From Dastarcus helophoroides (lineage: Eukaryota > Arthropoda > Insecta > Coleoptera > Bothrideridae), in contig CM053325.1 in assembly GCA_028583605.1 (NCBI GenBank), forward strand, positions 45,268,987 to 45,332,986: 64,000 nucleotides of DNA, written 5' to 3'. The notes under the pieces were generated by a model that saw nothing but the letters and a program-made list of their open reading frames with translations, made no database searches and had not been told where the DNA came from. Shown piece after piece: positions 13,701 through 25,481 of the stretch (its first letter is position 1; each line of letters begins with the position of its first letter). The position numbers and the translations under genes are program-made.

Positions 13701-13804
13701 TTTCTTTCCAAAACTTTTATGTAAAGTAGTAGAGCTTAGGCGGGTCGCACAAAAATGTTAGTCGGGGCGCATGCAGCCCGCGAGCAGCGTCTTGCTCATC
13801 CATG
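10704..13804. mobile_element. hAT-like element, 3.1 kb, low-complexity interior
   Basis: The left end starts CAGGGATGAGCAA and the right end finishes TTGCTCATCCATG, an inverted pair. A second inverted block, GCGCGGGCCGCAT at left against ATGCAGCCCGCGAG at right, follows inside. The element is flanked on both sides by the identical octamer CTCTAGAT (10696-10703 and 13805-13812), a perfect hAT-type target duplication. No hAT transposase is visible. Apart from the terminal 300-500 bp, the interior is T-rich degenerate low-complexity sequence. Confidence 0.82.
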
Positions 13805-13851
13805 CTCTAGATACTGGAGCACAAGTGAGTGGAGAATGTTTTTAAAAACTA

Positions 13852-14115
13852 ATGGCTCTGATCGTCCAAAGAGCAATATCCTTAAAGCGTACAAGACAGT
13901 CGAAGATAATAAATTCTTATGCAGTAATGAGAATTTCTATCCATAGATACTTCTTTTCCATACAATATATAAATTCTGTTAATCGTTACAAAAAAAAAAT
14001 GTTTCTCCAGAAAAACAACTTACGTTTAAAGTATTATTTACTTTAATTTCTATCTCCAACTCTCATTGCATCCAGAGTTTAATACGATTATCCTTTGCGA
14101 GTTGATCATACAAAC
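13852..14115 (+). mobile_element. LINE 3' fragment
   Basis: The plus strand encodes LKRTRQSKIINSYAV, the counterpart of LKHTRQSKTKNSCAV in the LINE at 54.5 kb. At 14087-14106 it carries TTATCCTTTGCGAGTTGAT, the family 3' end. The middle is deleted or diverged. It is a 5'-truncated, dead copy lying just outside the right end of the hAT-like element. Confidence 0.7.
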
Positions 14116-14510
14116 TTAAAAAAGTAACCGAATTAAAGAGCCAAAAAAATGAGAAGATGTGATTCATTACTTACAGAACACCACTCGTGTCATCTTCTGG
14201 TTGCTATACAATATTAGCATATCACCAACTGTTTTTATCCATTTTACAGATATGTTCTAAAATTGATGGTAATATGGAAGCATTCAAGTTCATCTTCAAT
14301 CTGTTGCGTAGTATTTCTCGAATCTTCCTCAGTAAGTTGTTTTAGAGTGTGTCTTTTCGTTATTGTATGCTTTAGAATGCACTCGTAAAGTAGGAGTAAA
14401 TAAACATCCTTTCTTTTAAATCCATTTTTCTCATGGTATCACTTGATACTTTTTCAATGAATACAATAATGAACGACCATATCGATGTTCTCGAAATCAT
14501 TTATTTTTTT
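14116..14510. other. No gene recognised
   Basis: Short spacer between two LINE fragments in opposite orientations. No coding or repeat signature was seen. Confidence 0.4.
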
Positions 14511-14511
14511 T

Positions 14512-15725
14512 ATGTTTAATCCACTCGCAAAGGATAACCCTATTATGCCTTCAAAGCATCGCGAGTAAGATGCGGAAACAAGAATAGGTGGCAATGGCCT
14601 TCTTAAACAAGGATATGTTGTAATTTTTGAGAAAAATTTCATTCGGTAACGAGTTCCATAGCTTGGAAGTTCTATAGAAAAAAAGAGCCTCCGTAGACAG
14701 AAGTCCTCACTGTGTCAAGCTGGACCGCAAAGAAGTTTGCTGTCTCCGACTGTCTTGTATGTCTCAAAAATCTTGCCATCGAGGAATCAATCCTATTAGT
14801 TCCTGAGAGCATCTTCCATGAAAGTTCTTGTAGAAAAGAGACAAATCACCAACAATCCGCCTGTGCTCTATTCCAAACATGAGAACAGTATTCTAGTGTT
14901 GGCTTAATTTGAGCTTTGTAAAGTGTAAGTAGCTGATGAGATGTGAAGTACTGTTTAGATCTAAAAAGAAAGCCCAGCTTCTGAGAGGCGGATTTGGCAA
15001 TGACGCGCAATGATCGTGCCAAGAGAAGTTAGTGCTCGCATTCACTCCTAGAATAGACAGATTTAATCCAATCGTGAAAATTTTACCGTCCATGAGTATG
15101 TTTGTTGCATTATCCCTTGAAGTTTTCTTAGAGAAAAACGCGGTCTGGGTTTTTGAGGCGTTGAAGTGGACCAGATTTTTCTTACCTCATTCCAGAATGA
15201 TTGTAAGATTGCGATTAATTTTCTGTGTCTGCTGTTCCCTTAGTCTATTTGAAGCAGCGACGGATAATGGTTTATCGGAGAAAAAAGGCTACTATCATCT
15301 GCGTAGTTGTTTATCGGATTGGAAGTTGAAGCTAAGAGATCGTTTTTGTTTAACATAAACAAAGTAGGAGACAAAACAGCCCTTGAGGCACCCCTGGCTT
15401 AATTACAAATGTCTCGGATGAGATGCTATCGACGACGAGCTGAAGAGATCTGTCAGGTAGAAAACTGGATATCAAATGACAGAGTCTAGGAGGAAGACCA
15501 TAGGATGTTAATTTGGAGAGAAGATATCGGTGCCAGACCCTGTTGAAGGCTTTTGAAATATCCAATGCCACAATCCTAGCCTCACTATGTTTTTCCATAG
15601 CTGAGTTACAGATTACGAGTAACATATGCCAGTAGATTCTGTTGTCCTCCAGATATTTGAGAATCTAAAAGTTGATAACCGTTTCCATCATTTTAGAGAT
15701 AACGGGCAAAAAGATATAGGGCAAT
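14512..15725 (-). pseudogene. LINE (jockey/CR1-type) RT C-terminal half, dead
   Basis: On the minus strand this contains reverse transcriptase motif A as ARIVALDISKAFNRVWH, the finger/palm link LLSKLTSYGLPPRL and motif B as GVPQG (15350-15625). Downstream come frame-shifted pieces of thumb and C-terminal domain to the 3' end at about 14516 (ATCCACTCGCAAAGGATAA). The endonuclease and N-terminal RT are missing, so it is a 5'-truncated copy. Frames change repeatedly and stops interrupt it. The closest relative in the window is the fuller copy at 54545-57171, with the same gene order and near-parallel nucleotide sequence. Confidence 0.85.
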
Positions 15726-15729
15726 AGTT

Positions 15730-16430
15730 TTAAATATTTTAAGAAATTGTTAGATTATCATATTCCGACCAAATAAATATTTTTAGCCCTCAGCATTTTA
15801 AATATCATTACTATAAAAACACGAAAACTATAAGTTTCTGTAAGTAGATGCTACAGAAATGAAATTTTTCGGGTAGGCATTCTTTTGGTCAAGACGTTTT
15901 TGTATCACATCTCCAAGAATTAAAACCGATATGCAAAGTAAGGAAAAGAGCTGCGAATAAACGGCAATCGTTAACCAAGTCTTCCATTAAGTCCTCTCGA
16001 AAAAGTCTTTCTATCACAGAGTTCAATGATCAATAAACATACGACAGCGATTGATTTTCTCTCGTCCGATTGAAACTGATGAAGATAATAAATCGTTATC
16101 AAAATACAAGCATACTACTAGAAAAGATAATACAATAAGTTTCATGCCATAAAATGTCTATAGCATCCTAACAAGATTTTTATCTTGAAATTAGATCAGA
16201 AATAATTAAACTAACTAGGCGCTGGCCGACGCGATCAAAAAATACAAATGTATAGAAAAGTTATGACAAAAAAAAAAGACTACTCCCTGTTTGATTATAA
16301 GAATTATCTTCATAATTATCATTTTTGTCTCTTTGTATTAGCAAATTTACTAATTTACTGAATTTCGTCCTTTGCATGTTGATTACAGAATTAATGACTC
16401 TCTCAGAAAAAAAAAACACCATATTTCTAA
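15730..16430. other. No gene recognised
   Basis: Unassigned DNA of moderately balanced composition (15880-16200). No frame longer than chance and no repeat ends found. Confidence 0.4.
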
Positions 16431-18015
16431 TGTGGATCTTATACCGGATATGGGCCGAAAATTTGGTTTCGATTTCGATCAGTTTCGCGCCTCGATCCAA
16501 TTGGCCGAATTTTCGGTTTAAACTTGGAATTTTCAAAAAAAAGCAATTTTGAGAAAAACTTGAAGACAATTTCGAGGTTCGAACTTTCGATTTTAAAGTG
16601 GAAATTTTATAAAAATGTATGATTCTCATGTTTAAACCAGGGTTTAAAAGAGAAGTCCAAATTAAAATTCACAATCAAATTATTCGAGAATTTTCGAGCT
16701 TTATATTTAAAAACGGTATTTGAAAAGAAATGATCATTTAGGCAGGACGACATATATAAAGTGATAGTGAAAAATTTCGGAAAATTTAAATTTGAAATGT
16801 CTAGAAAAAGTCTACATGTTGAGTTTAAGTCAAAACTTTCGAGAAAAAATTAAGAACTGCAGACTTTGAGAAGAAATTCAATTAGCATTTGAAAAAAAAA
16901 AAAACATACAATTTACCTAATAAAATAATCTTAAAATTTCAATTTTATTATAGAATTTTTACTTTAATATTGAAATTTTGATTTTAAAATGAAAGAATAT
17001 CATTTTGGGCTTTCGGACAGGTAAACCTCAGATTTTACTTGCAGCTAAAAAAATTTCCAGAAAAATTCAACATTTTTAATTTCGAGGTTTAACTTGAAAT
17101 TTTGAAAAACTCTTTTTATTGCCTAATTTCTTTTCGAAGTCTCGACTTTTGACACTTCTAAGTTATCAAAAAAATTTTAATTTAAAAGTTTTAAATTTTA
17201 GAACTTAAAATTTATAAAAATATATTTAAATTTTAAGGCAAAATGCAAAATTTTTAGAAGTAGAGATTTTTGAGAAAAATTTAAAATTTTGATAACATTT
17301 TAATTATTGGATTGTTTATTCAGAAACTTCCAGAAACGGGGAAATTTCTTTCTTTCAAAATGTTCATTTTTACCATAAATGTAGACTTTTTTCTTGAAAT
17401 GTCAAATTATAATTCAAATCTTGTTATTTGTTTTATTATCATTTCCCTTATGTCTCGATATCTAATGTTCCAATCTCTTTTTGACTTTCCTCTTTTATTA
17501 TATTTTTTATACATTTTTGTCTAACTACAATATATTCTTAAATTTTTAGTTTAGCTACACACATTTCATTTTGTAATTCTATTATTTTCAAGTGGATTTA
17601 AAATTTCAAAGTTAAATTTGCAACTTCAAGGTTCAATTTGAAATTTAGAATTTTTCATAATTTCAACTTCAAATTTAAAAACAAATTAATTTTGAAATTT
17701 CAGTTATTTGCAAAATTTCAATCCACTTTAATTTCAATCTTTGAATCTGAAGTTTAAATTGGAGATTTTCAGGAAACACCCAACATTTCTAAAATGTATT
17801 TTATTCAAATGTTGGGAAATTTTTTAAAACTTGAACAAACAAAAAATTTAGTTTTCCGAAAATTTTGGCTTTTCAATAAAACATGTTTTTGTTTTTTTTA
17901 AAACTTCGAGCTTAATCTTCTTTGGATATTTCCAGAAATTTTGAACCTGAAAATTTGAGCTTTTCCAACGGCCCGAACCGAATTTTAAAAATTTAGAAAT
18001 TTCAAAGTTATTTCT
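16430..18015. repeat. AT-rich low-complexity tract, possibly inside a decayed element
   Basis: The texture is the same as the other AT-rich tracts. The margins carry GGCC-containing words (ATGGGCCGAAAATTTGG at about 16452; AACGGCCCGAACCGAATTT at about 17966) in roughly inverted orientation. They could be worn terminal repeats, but I could not define ends or a target duplication. Confidence 0.45.
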
Positions 18016-19860
18016 GAGTATTTTCTAGGAAATGGGAATTAAAAGATAAATGTTCTTTTTAAAGATATGTAAGACACATCTTCATCTTATGGTTGTTAAT
18101 TGAATATTCTTTACCACTTCTACATACCTTTGGTAACTAATATTTCCACAAATTTTTAAAAATTCAAGGAAAAATAAATACTACAATGAAAAATCTTAAA
18201 ACCCGCCCGAAGGGGTCAAATTTTTTAAAAAATTGATAAAAACTTGCTATATTAGCGGAAAATTTGACTGGTGTACTTCTTTTGGTTTTTAATTTAAAAT
18301 CGCTATTCCATATTTTTTACAAAGTTTGGAGGACTGTACCTCCTAAGGGATAAATATTTTACTAAGGTTATTTTTTGCCAAACGTGGCCTTTTTAGTTGT
18401 AGGTTCACCTGTATCATTTGTGCTACTTATTTTAAAAACATTCTGTATTTGGGATCATTTAATTATTACTTCATCCTTTTCTATCATTTTTAATACTTTC
18501 CTTCCCGATATCACAGTCTGTCACTTGGAACATACTTCTCCCCCTAAAATACTACATCATATTTCGTCCCCTATAATATCTATTAAAAACAAAATTCGAT
18601 AGATTGTGTTTATATTTTGTTTATGTAAATTGATATTTCTGTGAAATTTAATGTTTAAAGCAAATAATATCATATATTATATAATAAAACGTAAATTAAA
18701 TTGCGCCTTATTGGGTTAAAATACAAAAGTTCACCATAACTTATTTTTATCCACAAGGAATTTAAAAAAAATGTATACGTTGTTGTGACGTCATTTTTTA
18801 TCACATGGGCCCTTACCTCTGACGTAATAATTGAACGAACACTATCATTATTTAAAAAAAATCTATCAGCCCTGCCAAAAAGCGCAGTTGATGTGGGAAA
18901 AATGTAATCAGCATACACTATTAACTATCTGATCGAACTACATTTTATTTAGATGAAATTGTCTAACATCATAATTTTCTCACAAAAAATCAAGATTCCT
19001 ACTTCAGAACTGACATTAGTACGCAAAAAGTCAACATATCAGTGATGAATCGTGGCAATACCAATATTCAAATCACTTAAATAATGCTAAAAATTTGAGC
19101 AGCACATTAAAGAATTCCTTGCTCATCCTCCTTTCGTTTATTTTTGTCAGCAGTTAAATAAAGCGCTGTATTGAAAGACTTGTTAAAGGCTATTCTATAA
19201 GGACTATTTCTTAAATTAAAAACGATGTAGATATTCTGCCCAGATAACAAATGAATGCAGTCAAGCCTGTCCAAGTTGGAACATGAGAAGTTCGAAGTTT
19301 CATTCCAGCTTTTAAAAGAATATTTATATGGTAAAAAAATGGCACTAATAAAATATTCCTGTCATAGACAAGATTCCCTGTTGTCGAGGTTTGGTGGTAT
19401 ATTTTTACGAAGACTTCCACGACCAGTGTTAATTCTTCCAGAACTGGACCGTGTCTATCAATATCAACTACTGACTAACCAACCACTGAAAGTGTTTACT
19501 TTCAGTAGTATTCACTTTTAGTAGCTCGTTGATTCGGTCCAATCCCAAAAGAAATTATCACTTTTAATTGCAACTAAGTTTTTAACCAAAACTTTTAATC
19601 TAATTCAGCCTTAAAAGATTGTAATTTGTAGATTGTACATCTCCCATAAAATATATCAGATACATTATTTGCTATTGATCTATTCAAGTATATTTTTGAA
19701 CCAACTTTTTTATACCTTTTAATCCAAAGGCAAATAATAAGAGAAATGGCAACTAAACAGTTGATATACTTTCGCTGTGAACAAAAGTACTAATCTGTAA
19801 AACTGCTGTTGTTGTTTGGGCAATAAATTTGGATAAATTAGATAAACTGGATAGGATAAT
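18016..19860. other. No gene recognised
   Basis: Ordinary AT-rich DNA. Frames at 18375-18602, 18670-18918 and 19255-19521 lack recognisable motifs, codon structure or flanking signals. Confidence 0.4.
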
Positions 19861-19864
19861 TGAA

Positions 19865-20120
19865 ATACAAATCTTGTTCCCTGAAGTCAAGAAAGATGAA
19901 AAAACACAACAAAGGTTGCTCTAACGCGTTTCGACAGCCAAGCGTCTTCAGAGAGATATTGAGTATCTCTCAGTATATCTCTGAAGATGATAGCTTGGCT
20001 GTCGAAACGCGTTAGAGCAACCTTTTTTGTGTTTTTTAATCTTTCTTGGTTTCAGGGGACAAGATTTGTATTTCATTTTTTGAAGATAACCAAGGACCAG
20101 TCCGTTCCACCAAAATTATG
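19865..20120. mobile_element. Inverted pair of Penelope-like 3' ends (family 2)
   Basis: Two arms of about 100 bp (about 19870-19965 and 19980-20080) are inverted copies around a short centre. Each reads outward through GCTGTCGAAACGCGTTAGAG, a CAACAAAGG-type word, AATCTTTCTTG and GATTTGTATTTCA. The right arm continues about 40 bp further (GATAACCAAGGACCAGTCC). The layout is the same as the coding Penelope-like palindrome at 59952-62542: 3' parts pointing outward, right side longer, and a hairpin followed by GAAA. Assignment to Penelope-like elements is by that layout, not by protein. Confidence 0.55.
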
Positions 20121-22130
20121 GATTGGATAGTAAATAGTATAGCAACAAAAACACATAAATTTTGCAATTTGTGGTTATTTTTATTTCTTAGTTTTTATCT
20201 ATCATACTACTTGATTCAATAAAAAGGGATAAAGTTCACTTTGTAGCAAAACAGCTAAGTAATAATAAAGTTCAAGATTATAGTTAGCTTTTATTTATTT
20301 AGAATAAAAATAAAAAAAAAAGATTGAAATATTTATGAAGGGAGGAGATACTTTTGAAAAACATGAGCTCAGACATTTTCCCAGGATTGAAAAAGCTTTT
20401 ATCAAATTAATATTATAAGAATTAAAGAGTTGTTTCTTATGAGACGTTTAAAGATTACAAAGAAAATAGGATGAATATTATCCCCTTCTTTTTATATTTA
20501 AATCTAAATGAGTCAATAATAAATAAAGATCATTGATGACGACGCAAACTAATACTTTGAATAAACTAATTAAGACACTATTAAACGGTCATTTGGTGTA
20601 TATAAAGAAATAACAAATTATTGTTAGAAGGATGAAACAAAAATAAGCTTTCCCTTAATTCATTAAGCGTTTGGGTCACTTGTTTCTTATTCCATTATTA
20701 TTAGATTTTAATTTAATAATTTTTTTAGTTAATTTTAAGTCACAAATAACTAAATAATTGACAAATCGAGTTCTAATGAATCCCTTGTTTAAACTAACCT
20801 TAAAGAAATTGTTTTTCGTAGTAAAGGTAACTAAAAATCTGAAAGAAAGAAACAGGTGACGAACAAATGCAAAAATTTTGACTTTTTGGCGTAAAATTGG
20901 TTATACCTCCGGCAATTTTACACCAAATAGGTCGTAATATAGAGATCTTTCTCTAAATATTAATACCATTTCTTAATACTTTTTAAAATTGGTATTACAT
21001 TGGAATCCGAAATTCAAAAATGGCATATTACATTCCGATTCGTTTATCTATGTGCGCGTATGTGATCACATATAAGGCATTAACATTTTCAGGAATTTGT
21101 GTAATATTCAATATTCGTACAGCTACACATCCATGACATATTTATTACAATTCACACTATACAAAAGCCGGAAATAACTTTTCGTAGATTTTAATTTATT
21201 GGCTTTTATCTAATCATATAAGTGTTATCTTAAATATTTCTTTGTAATCAAGTATAAGGATTGGCTTACCAATGACCCCTTTAAAAAGCGTACATTTAAA
21301 TATTTTATTTCAATGAAAAGTTACATTGTATCGTTTCCAGATACCTCAATTCATAAATTATTTCTGTTCCATTTTTCTGCTTTGACCTAATTAATAAATC
21401 GATTGAGAAATGCTTTGGTGAAAAACCACATCTACTTATTATACTTATTGATAATCAATAGTTTTGTTATTAGGTTGAAATCATGTCTAGTATTTGTGAT
21501 CTACAGAGTTCTTTACAGTGGCGTAGCGAGGAACTAATAGACTCTTGCGCAAGAAAATTTTCGGGACTCCCTATTTTTTTTAAATATATGTTCTTTTGCA
21601 GGACCGTTGCTCGGAATTTTCTTCAGAATGGGCTGAGATCTCGAAGAACAAAAAATAATATCCACAATATCCATTTAAGGGGCGTCCATAAATTAACCTA
21701 ATAGTGATTTTGATTATTTTGAACCGGTCCATCTCAACCCATAATAACATAAAACCCAAAATTCACTCTCATAAAATTATACTTAGGTGCTAAAGATAAA
21801 CGTCAATTCGAGAAAATTCGAAATTTATAAAAAATAATCGAGTTTGAATTCGAAATTTAAAAAAAATAGGATCGAAATTTTGAGACTAAAATCATAACTT
21901 CACAAAATAGGTTTGAAACTTATATTAACAACTTCTTAAAACTAGAAGAAAAAATAAGGTATGTCGAGGTAAAAATCAACAATGTCAAAAGGTTAAACTG
22001 TTCAAAATACCTTAAGAATTATAGACAATCTAATTGTAAGCCAAAAAGGATACACAGAACTTAGCGGTTATGAGCACAGCAATAGCGACTAAAGAGTTAC
22101 CAAGCGACTAAAAAACAGACATAATATTAC
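20121..22130. other. No gene recognised
   Basis: AT-rich DNA. At 21517 a CAGTGGCGTAGCGAGGAAC word resembles the left end of a hAT-type element, but no matching right end was found. The 72-codon frame at 21483-21701 spans it and is not supported. Confidence 0.4.
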
Positions 22131-22135
22131 CTATA

Positions 22136-23351
22136 CGGAGTGTTTTTGAATAAGAGGTTAATACTGAAGGAGCATAATCTTTGAACGATTTTAAGAAAAA
22201 AAGTTCATTTCAACATAGGTCCGGAACCTCTTTATTTTTAAGATACAGGGTGTTGAAAATTAAGGAAAAAAATAGTTTTTTCGTTAAATACATTGAAATG
22301 ACTTGAAATATTTTTTTTAAATTTTGGTAAATGCCAAATAAACATAAAAACGCATTTTCTACAGAAAAAAATATTTGCTCTTCTTGCATTAGTGGCGTCC
22401 GCGCCTACATGTCCTTGAGCATTCTTAACGAAAAAAATTGTACTCCACTGCTTTTTTTCAAAACACGTACCAATTTCATAAACAACTTTCATTTCTCGGT
22501 AGAAATGCTCGTTTCACTATTTTGGTCTGATGGAAGGTTTTCCATTAAAACAATTTTTAAGCTTTAAAAACCATAAGTTTACGTATTTCATGCCATGGAT
22601 TTATTAAATATTAAAAATACTTACTTTCAGAAAACATGTAAATCTCATTTATCTAATAAAAATTTTTACAAAAAACACTCAATGACCAAAGTTTCCTTAA
22701 AATAAGATATTGAATTCGTAGTAAATGCAAAGAAATGCATTTTATTTTTTTAATCAAAAACCATCCGTGGGACGGAAAAAGTTAGGAAGGAATTTTTACT
22801 AAGGAATAAAATGTCCCAATGAAAACCATATTTATTTTGAGAAGAAAATCAGTGGCGTGATTTTTCTTTCTTTTTATTTTCTTGGCTAAAAATGTTCAAG
22901 GACATGTTAATGGAAAACCGTTCGTCATACGAAAAAAAATTAGGAGGGCATTTTTACCAAGAAATGAAGGATGTTTACGAAATATTTTATTTCTATTTTA
23001 TTATTTTGTTTTATTTTATATTATTTTGAAAAAAGGCAGTGGCGGCGTCCCATTTTTTTATATAAGAATCCTTGAGCGCATGTTAGCATGGACTCCACTA
23101 ATACAAGTAGAAGAAATACTTTTCTTGCAAAAATTGCGTTTTTATGCCTAGTTATTATCTACTAAAGTTTAAAAAAAATAATTTAAGAGGTTTAAAAGTA
23201 TTTAAACAAAAACCAATTTTTTTCCTAATTTTCAAGACCCTGTATCTTAAAAATAAAGCGGTTCAGGACCTATGTTGATGTAAGTTTTTTTCCTAAAATA
23301 ACCCAAGGATTATACTTCTTAAGTATTAGCATCTTAATCAAAAACAACCTG
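22136..23351. mobile_element. Foldback non-autonomous DNA element (copy 1)
   Basis: The two halves are long inverted copies. Left-hand words CATAGGTCCGGAACC, AAGATACAGGGTGTTGAAAA and AGTGGCGTCCGCGCC recur inverted at the right. Ends are CGGAGTG... and ...CAACCTG, each next to TA, consistent with a Tc1/mariner-type TA target site. About 1.2 kb with arms of several hundred bases and no transposase. A related, larger copy is at 50212-52659. Confidence 0.72.
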
Positions 23352-23429
23352 TATACAAAAATGGAGAGAATAATATGAATCTTAGAAGATTCAATGGAAA
23401 GTCCCAATGCGGCCTTAGAAGAAAGAAGC

Positions 23430-24560
23430 ATATAAGAACTAATATTTATAATTCGCCAAGCAAGTGAAAGAAGGCTTATAGAGAAACAAAGAACTTCACA
23501 TTTGCTTTACAGATATAGAGAAAGCGTTTGATAAAGTGAAGACATGTGGTCTTTAGTAAAAGAGGTATCTATATAGAGGCAATAGAAATACCCAAAGCTG
23601 TGTACCGGAATAATAAGAATCATGTAAGAACAAATAATGAACAATCGGGAGAACCTGAAGCTGAAACTGGAGTAAGACAAGACTGCGTGTTGAGCCTTGT
23701 AGTATTTCTGATAGTGATGGAAATTAAAAAAGGAAAGGCTAAAATAAGAGAATTAAATTGGGCTAAAGGAGAATGAAAGAAACCAAAATCACAAAATTTA
23801 TGTCAATGGATGATGTGGCTGTGTTAGTGAATTCTAAGACACTTTTCCAACAATACCTAAATGTGCTTTAAAGCGAATTCAGCAAGATAAATATGAAAAT
23901 AAATATACACAAAATGAAGTGTGTGATGGTATCAAGAGGAAATAAGTTCCTAAATATTAAACTAGAAGAGTAGAGCAAGTTGAAGAATATAATTATTTAT
24001 GAGCGACGATCACGAAAGATGGCAAACTGGAAAGGACGAATGAAGAAAGAATGAATAAAAGAGGCAAACTTTTTAACACAATAAAAAATGTCTTGGAGCA
24101 AAAAGAAATAGATGATTGTCTAATAATTGAGATGGTAAAGGAGACCAGCGATAACATACAGTAGTATTTGGGACAACGACTGAAAAACAGAAAACAAGAA
24201 TAAATGGAGCTGTATTTTTAAGAAAAATCAAAGGGTAAAATATAACAGAAAAAATTAGGAATGATACATCCATATAACAATTAAAAATCGAACCAATCAA
24301 CGACAACATACAGAAAGTCAACTAAAATGATTTGATCATATGTACCTCACGACCTAAGAGATACTTGTACGAAGAGTATGAAACAAAAGCAACCAGAAAG
24401 ACGATAAGATGAAGACCTAGAAAATCCTTGGAAAAACGGATAAAAGAAGAGGCAAGAAGAAGGGGAATAAAATGGTAAGGAATAAAGGAGATGACAAAAA
24501 ATAGAAAACAGTGAAGGAAGAAATACCAAAGAGCTATAAATAATGGAACTCAATTCACAC
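23430..24560 (+). pseudogene. LINE reverse transcriptase, heavily decayed
   Basis: In shifting plus-strand frames the order of a LINE RT is visible: FTDIEKAFDKV (motif A, near 23500), then SGEPEAETGVRQDC (motif B, near 23650), a KMKCVMVSRG-like stretch at about 23900 and a TKDGKLE-like stretch at about 24010. A C-terminal FDHMYLTT region and a basic segment ending KEEARRRGIKW follow at about 24440. The catalytic YADD motif is not intact and stops are frequent. It is a different family from the copies at 14.5 and 54.5 kb and seems to be an RTE/CR1-like relative; the clade is uncertain. It ends near a TAAATAAGTAAGTAA tail. Confidence 0.7.
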
Positions 24561-24698
24561 CGCCTCACACCTAACGGTAGTAGTAGGATTAAATAAGTAA
24601 GTAATTATTTAGAAAATTTGAAATTGGGGGTTTTAGTAGAAAAGAAAAGAGTTTCCTGTTTAAACTTGGAATGTTGTGACAATAGATTCGTATATTTA

Positions 24699-24943
24699 TG
24701 TTAGCGGAATCCCCTTAAACACCCTGTATAGTTGTCAAGTGGTGGCAACTTGGCTACGTCAGGACGGGCGAGCTCAGGAAACGCAGCAGGAATGTATCGC
24801 GCAGCAGTACCGAACATACGCCGGAACCGAAGAGCCGTCGCGATAAATCGGTTGTACCTTAGAAAAGAATAATAGGGTTCTATTCCCTAATATCGACTTT
24901 TATTGGGAAAAAATACCCTCCTATTTAACCCCTATAGTTTACA
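24699..24943 (+). repeat. 5' LTR of the gypsy element
   Basis: Starts TGTTAGCGGAATCCCC and ends AGTTTACA. The internal word GGCAACTTGGCTACGTCAGG and the CGTCGCGATAAATCGG block are shared with the 3' LTR. It is 24 bp shorter than the 3' LTR because it lacks a block after CCCCTTAAAC. Confidence 0.88.
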
Positions 24944-25481
24944 TCAGAAATGGGATGTGCTCGATGCCCCGTGTTAAATGACAATAAAACAATTAAATAG
25001 TTTATAGTGCCCACGATAAACTTATACCGGTATGTCTACGCACATCTTTTGACGTAATACGCGATACAAAAGCCCAGATTTTTACATTATACCGTGCTTT
25101 CCGTAGAAACGAATTAATTCTATAAAACCGCCAACAAATATATTTCAAAAAAATGCTCGGACAGGTCGATTTTTATTTCTAAATTCCCACTTAAAGATGT
25201 ATTTTTCAACCCCCACTTCTTTACCCCTAAGAGCTAGCAACCCCAACTTTAAATAGCAAAGGACCCCTTGCGATACCTCGGTTAATAGATCTTTTTATAT
25301 TGAATACAACAAAAAAAGGTTTTTTTAAATCGGTTAATAAATAGCGGAGATATCGGCCAAAATGTGAGCATGCTAGCATGTAAGCAATGTTCTGTATCGC
25401 ACATTTGCTTCGCAGTTATTGTAACCTGCGCGCCCGGGACGAGTTTGCGTCAAAATCTCAGCATACCGGTATAAGTCTATC

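Noticed and set aside
18375..19521. Possible small genes at 18375-18602, 18670-18918 and 19255-19521
   Set aside because: There are no recognisable motifs, signal peptides with cysteine patterns, TATA/initiator pairs or poly(A) signals in register.
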